In this document: positions 59,922 through 64,000 of the stretch, one piece after another
How the letters are laid out: each line of letters opens with the position of its first letter
How positions within the stretch are numbered: the stretch's first letter is position 1
DNA from: Nitrospira sp.
GTDB lineage: Bacteria; Nitrospirota; Nitrospiria; Nitrospirales; Nitrospiraceae
Length of the DNA stretch: 64,000 nt
Direction of reading: 5' to 3'
Assembly: GCA_024998685.1 (NCBI GenBank)
Contig: JACOEH010000017.1
Coordinates: 27,495 to 91,494 of the forward strand
Notes under the pieces: generated by a model
Seen by the model: the letters and a program-made list of their open reading frames with translations, nothing else
The model's database searches: none
What the model was told of the DNA's origin: nothing
Translations under genes and position numbers: made by a program

Positions 59922-62099
59922 ATGTACGAAACCGTGACGAGCATCGACCAATTGTTGGATCGTTTGCAAGACTATCAGCCGGACGCTGATCTCGACGTGG
60001 TACGGAAGGCGTATGAGTTTTCCGCGAGGGCGCATGAGGGACAAGTGCGTCGATCCGGAGAGCCCTATGTGAAGCACCCTGTGGCGGTGGCTGGAGTGTT
60101 GACGTCTTTGAAAACCGACGTCACCGCAGTTGTGGCCGGGTTGTTACACGATACGCTGGAAGATACGGTGGCGACGGCCGATGAGCTTCAGCGGGAATTC
60201 GGGAATGAGGTCGTTCATCTCGTCGATGGGGTGACAAAGATCGGCAAGATCACCTTTAGGAGTTCAGAAGAAAAACAGGCTGAAAATTTCCGCAAGATGG
60301 TGCTCTCGATGGCGGACGACATTCGCGTCGTGATCATCAAACTGGCCGATCGGCTCCACAACATGCGAACGCTTGAGCATCTCAGTGAGAAAAGACGGCA
60401 AGAAATTGCACAAGAGACGATGGAGATCTATGCGCCTTTGGCGAATCGCATCGGGATCGGCTGGGTGAAGAACGAACTGGAGGATTTGTGTCTGAAGCAT
60501 CTTAAACCGGATGCCTATGAAACCTTGCGGGTGTGCGTGGCGAAGCGTGATGAAGATCGTCGGCAGTATATCCAGGAGGTGCAAGCGCTCGTTGAGGTGG
60601 CTCTGAAAGAGAATGGGCTTATCGGAGCAGTGTACGGAAGACCGAAACACCTCTACGGTATCTATCAAAAAATGAAGAAGCAATCGATTTCCTTCGATGA
60701 GGTGTACGACCTCACCGCCTTGCGGATCATCACCGATTCGAAGATGAACTGCTACGCGCTGTTGGGTGTCATCCATTCGTTGTGGCGACCGCTGCCGGGC
60801 CGTTTCAAGGATTACATCGCGATCCCCAAATCGAACCTCTATCAATCCCTCCATACAACCGTGGTCGGGCCGAAGGGCGAGCATGTAGAGTTTCAGATCC
60901 GCACGGAAGAAATGCATCGCGTGGCCGAGTATGGGATCGCCGCGCATTGGAAGTATAAAGAACAAGGGAAGGTGCATGATAAAGACAGTAAAGCCTTCGG
61001 ATGGCTGAGACAGTTCATCGAATGGCAAAAGGATCTGCCTGACAATCGTCAATTCATGGATTCCGTGAAACTCGAGTTGTTCCACGACGTGGTCTATGTT
61101 TTTACGCCCAAGGGAACCGTCAAAGAACTGCCTAAAGGAGCCACGCCGATAGACTTTGCCTATGCGATTCACACGGAAATCGGCGACCACTGTGTCGGGG
61201 CGAAGGTCAACGGAAAGATCGTTCCGCTCAAGCATGAAGTGACGAGCGGCGACACCATCGAAATCCTGACATCTCCGAACCAGACTCCACATAAGGATTG
61301 GCTCAAGTTCGTCCGCACGTCCCGGGCGAAGACAAAGATTAAACATTGGATCAAGGCGGAGGAACAGAAACGAAGCCTGGAAATCGGGTGGCGTTTGCTC
61401 GAAACAGAGGTTCGTCGCCATGGCATGGCTCCCTCGCAGGTTCTCAAGTCGGATGCGCTGCTCGAAATGGCCAAGCAAGAAGGCTATGCAACGATCGACG
61501 AACTTGCCGCGGCCGTGGGATTTGGTCACCTCGCAACGGTTCAACTCATTGGAAGGTTGATGGCTCCAATTTCGGCCGGCGCTCGGACTCAGTCCGAACC
61601 CGCCGGTGCCCCTAAAGCCGTCAGCACGAGAGGAGGGGAGCCGGGCGTCCAAGTGAAGGGGGGGCGCGATCTATTGATGCAACTGTCGCGATGCTGTAAC
61701 CCAGTCCCCGGCGACAAGATCTTGGGGTACATCACGCGTGGAAGGGGCCTCACGATCCATTCACTCGATTGTCCCAACCTGGGAGCATTGGATTATGATC
61801 GAGAACGTTTGGTGGAAGTTGAGTGGGATACGGCTATGCCGAGTCAACACGCGGTTAAAATAGCCGTCATCGCGGAGGATAAGCCGGGAATGTTGGCGAA
61901 TGTCTCCTCGGCGATCGCCGAATGCAAAGCGAATATCAGCCGCGCTGAAATCATCACGCGGGAAGATCGGAAAGCGGAGCTGGATTTCGTTATCGAAATC
62001 GCCGACACGGCTCACCTGAATAACGTGTTGAAAACGATTGAACGGGTCGGCGGGGTCATTACGGCACGGCGCGTTCGGTCCTGGCAAGAACGATCATAA
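59922..62099 (+). CDS. Bifunctional (p)ppGpp synthetase/hydrolase (RelA/SpoT)
   Basis: HD domain (HPVAVAGVLTSLKTD..VVAGLLHDTLEDT), synthetase (YDLTALRIITDS, YIAIPKSNLYQSLHTTVVGP), TGS and ACT domains. Confidence 0.97.
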   Translation: MYETVTSIDQLLDRLQDYQPDADLDVVRKAYEFSARAHEGQVRRSGEPYVKHPVAVAGVLTSLKTDVTAVVAGLLHDTLEDTVATADELQREFGNEVVHLVDGVTKIGKITFRSSEEKQAENFRKMVLSMADDIRVVIIKLADRLHNMRTLEHLSEKRRQEIAQETMEIYAPLANRIGIGWVKNELEDLCLKHLKPDAYETLRVCVAKRDEDRRQYIQEVQALVEVALKENGLIGAVYGRPKHLYGIYQKMKKQSISFDEVYDLTALRIITDSKMNCYALLGVIHSLWRPLPGRFKDYIAIPKSNLYQSLHTTVVGPKGEHVEFQIRTEEMHRVAEYGIAAHWKYKEQGKVHDKDSKAFGWLRQFIEWQKDLPDNRQFMDSVKLELFHDVVYVFTPKGTVKELPKGATPIDFAYAIHTEIGDHCVGAKVNGKIVPLKHEVTSGDTIEILTSPNQTPHKDWLKFVRTSRAKTKIKHWIKAEEQKRSLEIGWRLLETEVRRHGMAPSQVLKSDALLEMAKQEGYATIDELAAAVGFGHLATVQLIGRLMAPISAGARTQSEPAGAPKAVSTRGGEPGVQVKGGRDLLMQLSRCCNPVPGDKILGYITRGRGLTIHSLDCPNLGALDYDRERLVEVEWDTAMPSQHAVKIAVIAEDKPGMLANVSSAIAECKANISRAEIITREDRKAELDFVIEIADTAHLNNVLKTIERVGGVITARRVRSWQERS

Positions 62100-62122
62100 A
62101 GGAAGCGTACCGAGAAAAGATA

Positions 62123-62635
62123 CTAGGGCTGGCCGAATAGCAGTTTGGTCCCTTTTTCAATCTTGTAGCCGTCGACCGTACCCCCCGTAATTTCAAGTAC
62201 GTACATCGCATCATCGTTGTTCGGGCGGTATTGAGGACATGAGTCGTCGGTCTTCGTGCAGATCGGAGCATTGCGTTCAATATGGGTGACACGTTTCTTG
62301 GCGTCCAGCCAGATCAGATCGAGCGCGATTTTGGTATTTTTCATCCAGAAGGACCAGGCTTGCGGTTGGCTGAAGAAAAATAACATCCCATGATCCTTCT
62401 TGAGGTGATCCCGATACATCAACCCGACCGAGCGCTTCAGCGGCGTATCGGCGATCTCGGCATGGATCGTGATGCCCGAGGGAGTTTGAATATGTACGAG
62501 TTCTCCGTCAGAGGCGTTGGATGCCGGCATGCCGAAGAGAAGCGATCCAATGAGCGCCATGGAACACAGAGGGAAGAGAGTTGAACTTGCAAAAGACATG
62601 GTGCGCATCGTAGCCATCCGGCCTACCTCAGTCAA
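62123..62635 (-). CDS. DUF192 family exported protein
   Basis: RSVGLMYRDHLKKDHGMLFFFSQPQAWSFWMKNTKIALDLIWLD; ...VLEITGGTVDGYKIEKGTKL. Confidence 0.92.
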   Translation of the reverse strand: MTEVGRMATMRTMSFASSTLFPLCSMALIGSLLFGMPASNASDGELVHIQTPSGITIHAEIADTPLKRSVGLMYRDHLKKDHGMLFFFSQPQAWSFWMKNTKIALDLIWLDAKKRVTHIERNAPICTKTDDSCPQYRPNNDDAMYVLEITGGTVDGYKIEKGTKLLFGQP

Positions 62636-62735
62636 GGAACGTATTGACGCTGTTGTGATCAGATCGCGTTCTTTCCCGCCAATCTTGCAATCCGTTCAAG
62701 CAATGTGCCATCCTCAGACGCAGTAAGAGGAGACC

Positions 62736-62921
62736 ATGCAGGAAAAGCGACGGGTATTATACAAAAAAGGTGTGTTCGTCTGTCCTGGATGTCGCCAGTC
62801 CTACGTCCAAGAAAAATGGATTGAAGAATGGAGGATTCGGTGCCATCGTTGCACTTATCGTGGAACGCTGACAGAAGTATCGGTTGAGGAACATATGGAG
62901 GAAGAGACGTTTCGGCGCTAA
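62736..62921 (+). CDS. Small zinc-ribbon-like protein
   Basis: VCPGCRQSYVQEKWIEEWRIRCHRCTYRGTLTEV (two CxxC knuckles). Confidence 0.65.
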   Translation: MQEKRRVLYKKGVFVCPGCRQSYVQEKWIEEWRIRCHRCTYRGTLTEVSVEEHMEEETFRR

Positions 62922-62960
62922 TCCATCCTTTCATGTTGGTTCTATCCAGACTGTAACGTT

Positions 62961-63602
62961 GTGTCGCCGTACTTCACCAAGACTCATGCCTCCAGTGAAT
63001 CACGGCATCTCCCGGCTATTGCATTGGCGTTGGTCATCTTTTGTACCGGCTGCATGTCTTGGTCTTGGGCGGATGAGTCCTCGCCCGCGATCAAGATTCT
63101 CGTGACCTATCATTCGCTCTCGGGAAATACCGAGCGCATGGCAGAAGCGGTGGCGGCAGGAGCAAAGTCGGTCTCTGGTACTCAGGTCGTTTTGAAGCGT
63201 GTAAGGCAAGTGACCGCGGAAGATTTATTTTCCGCCGATGCGGTTGTGGTCGGTTCTCCTGTCTATTGGTCCAACATGTCCGGAGAGGTGAAGGCTTTCT
63301 TCGACAATTGGCAGTTCAAATTCGGTGTCTTTCCAGAATTCAAGATGAAAAATAAGATAGGGGCTGCTTTTACCACGGGAGGGCAAATCTCAAGCGGCAA
63401 AGAGATTACGATGTTGACCATCCTCGCCGCGATGCTGGGAAATCAGATGATTGTAGTAAGCGGCGGGGGAGCCTTTGGAGCGTCGGCCACCACCGAGGGA
63501 GAGAGTCCGGGAATCGATGACAAAGAGCTCGCCGAGGCAAAAGCCCTAGGCCGACGCGTCGCCGATGTGGCGAAGCTTATCAAAATCGGTTCTCCACGTT
63601 GA
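62961..63602 (+). CDS. Flavodoxin-fold NAD(P)H:quinone oxidoreductase (WrbA-like), exported
   Basis: ILVTYHSLSGNTERMAEAVAAGAKSVSGTQVVLKRV; AVVVGSPVYWSNMSGEVKAFFDNW. Confidence 0.88.
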   Translation: MSPYFTKTHASSESRHLPAIALALVIFCTGCMSWSWADESSPAIKILVTYHSLSGNTERMAEAVAAGAKSVSGTQVVLKRVRQVTAEDLFSADAVVVGSPVYWSNMSGEVKAFFDNWQFKFGVFPEFKMKNKIGAAFTTGGQISSGKEITMLTILAAMLGNQMIVVSGGGAFGASATTEGESPGIDDKELAEAKALGRRVADVAKLIKIGSPR

Positions 63603-63666
63603 ATCGAAAGAGTGCTGGAACTCTTCTGTGAACGGATACACGGAGGGGGAAGGAGAGAAAGTCTAT

Positions 63667-63864
63667 CTACCGGTCTACTGCGCCGGCCGATGCTCCTTGG
63701 ACGGCAAGCTCGACAAACTCCTGGATATTTTTTGCGCAACGACCGCAGCAGCCGCTCTGCTTCAGGCCAAATTTTGATTTGAGCTGACAGGGCATCACAA
63801 GCCCCGCTCGCCCCGCGTCACGAACATCTGAATCAGTGATCCCTCGGCACAAGCAAACGAACAT
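63667..63864 (-). CDS. Bacterioferritin-associated ferredoxin-like (2Fe-2S, BFD-like) protein
   Basis: MFVCLCRGITDSDVRDAG...SGCCGRCAKNIQEFVE: CxC ... CxxC arrangement. Confidence 0.85.
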   Translation of the reverse strand: MFVCLCRGITDSDVRDAGRAGLVMPCQLKSKFGLKQSGCCGRCAKNIQEFVELAVQGASAGAVDR

Positions 63865-63885
63865 TCAAACACCATGCAGCGATTA

Positions 63886-63900
63886 TGAGAAGCATTCTCA
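63886..63900. promoter_or_regulatory. Putative Fur-type operator
   Basis: TGAGAA GCA TTCTCA perfect dyad just upstream of the minus-strand Bfd-like gene. Confidence 0.5.
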
Positions 63901-63980
63901 TTGTGCCATTGCGGAGCGATTTTGTCAAGCCTTCTCATGTAGTTTTGTAGATAGCATATGCTTATCCGCTTGTTTCAGCA

Positions 63981-64000
63981 GACCGCAAGCGCTTGCGGTC
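63981..64000. other. 20-bp perfect palindrome at window edge
   Basis: GACCGCAAGCGCTTGCGGTC equals its own reverse complement. Confidence 0.75.

Noticed and set aside
60264-61652. Long minus-strand ORF of 462 aa
   Set aside because: Fully antisense to relA/spoT; composition is a mirror of the coding frame and no domain is recognisable.

Overview
The window looks like a Nitrospira-type (nitrite oxidiser/comammox lineage) chromosome segment, judged from gene content and protein sequence only. It contains: (i) a respiratory cluster (1-11.4 kb) with two paralogous cytochrome bd-like oxidase proteins, two SUMF1/FGE-like proteins, three unannotated single-TM microproteins and three c-type cytochromes, one fused to an NxrC/ethylbenzene-dehydrogenase-gamma-like domain; (ii) housekeeping genes (mobA-like, GT9, argS, tgt, yajC, secD, secF), a PAS histidine kinase plus NtrC-type regulator, and an aldo/keto reductase; (iii) a 600-bp intergenic region with several DnaA-box-like 9-mers; (iv) a defence/toxin-antitoxin island (27.5-35.3 kb) with a type III-like restriction-modification system whose mod and res genes are separated by a PIN-domain TA module and whose res gene is frameshifted next to its C-terminal domain; (v) an Nxr-maturation-like block (36.7-50.5 kb) with a ferredoxin, TorD/NarJ-like chaperone, two NxrC-like proteins, B12/radical SAM protein, TPR, TatA, NHL protein and two tandem pentaheme cytochromes; (vi) a decayed IS5/HicB region and a HicAB pair; (vii) hppA, then a short ORF that is a convincing Pup (prokaryotic ubiquitin-like protein) ending in ...YVQKGGE, then recJ, relA/spoT, DUF192, WrbA-like and Bfd-like genes. 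Three copies of a palindromic intergenic repeat family (GTTGAAAAAG...CTTTTTGAAC) were seen. The item most worth follow-up is the orphan Pup gene at 57867-58064. All family assignments come from reading motifs; no database search was run.
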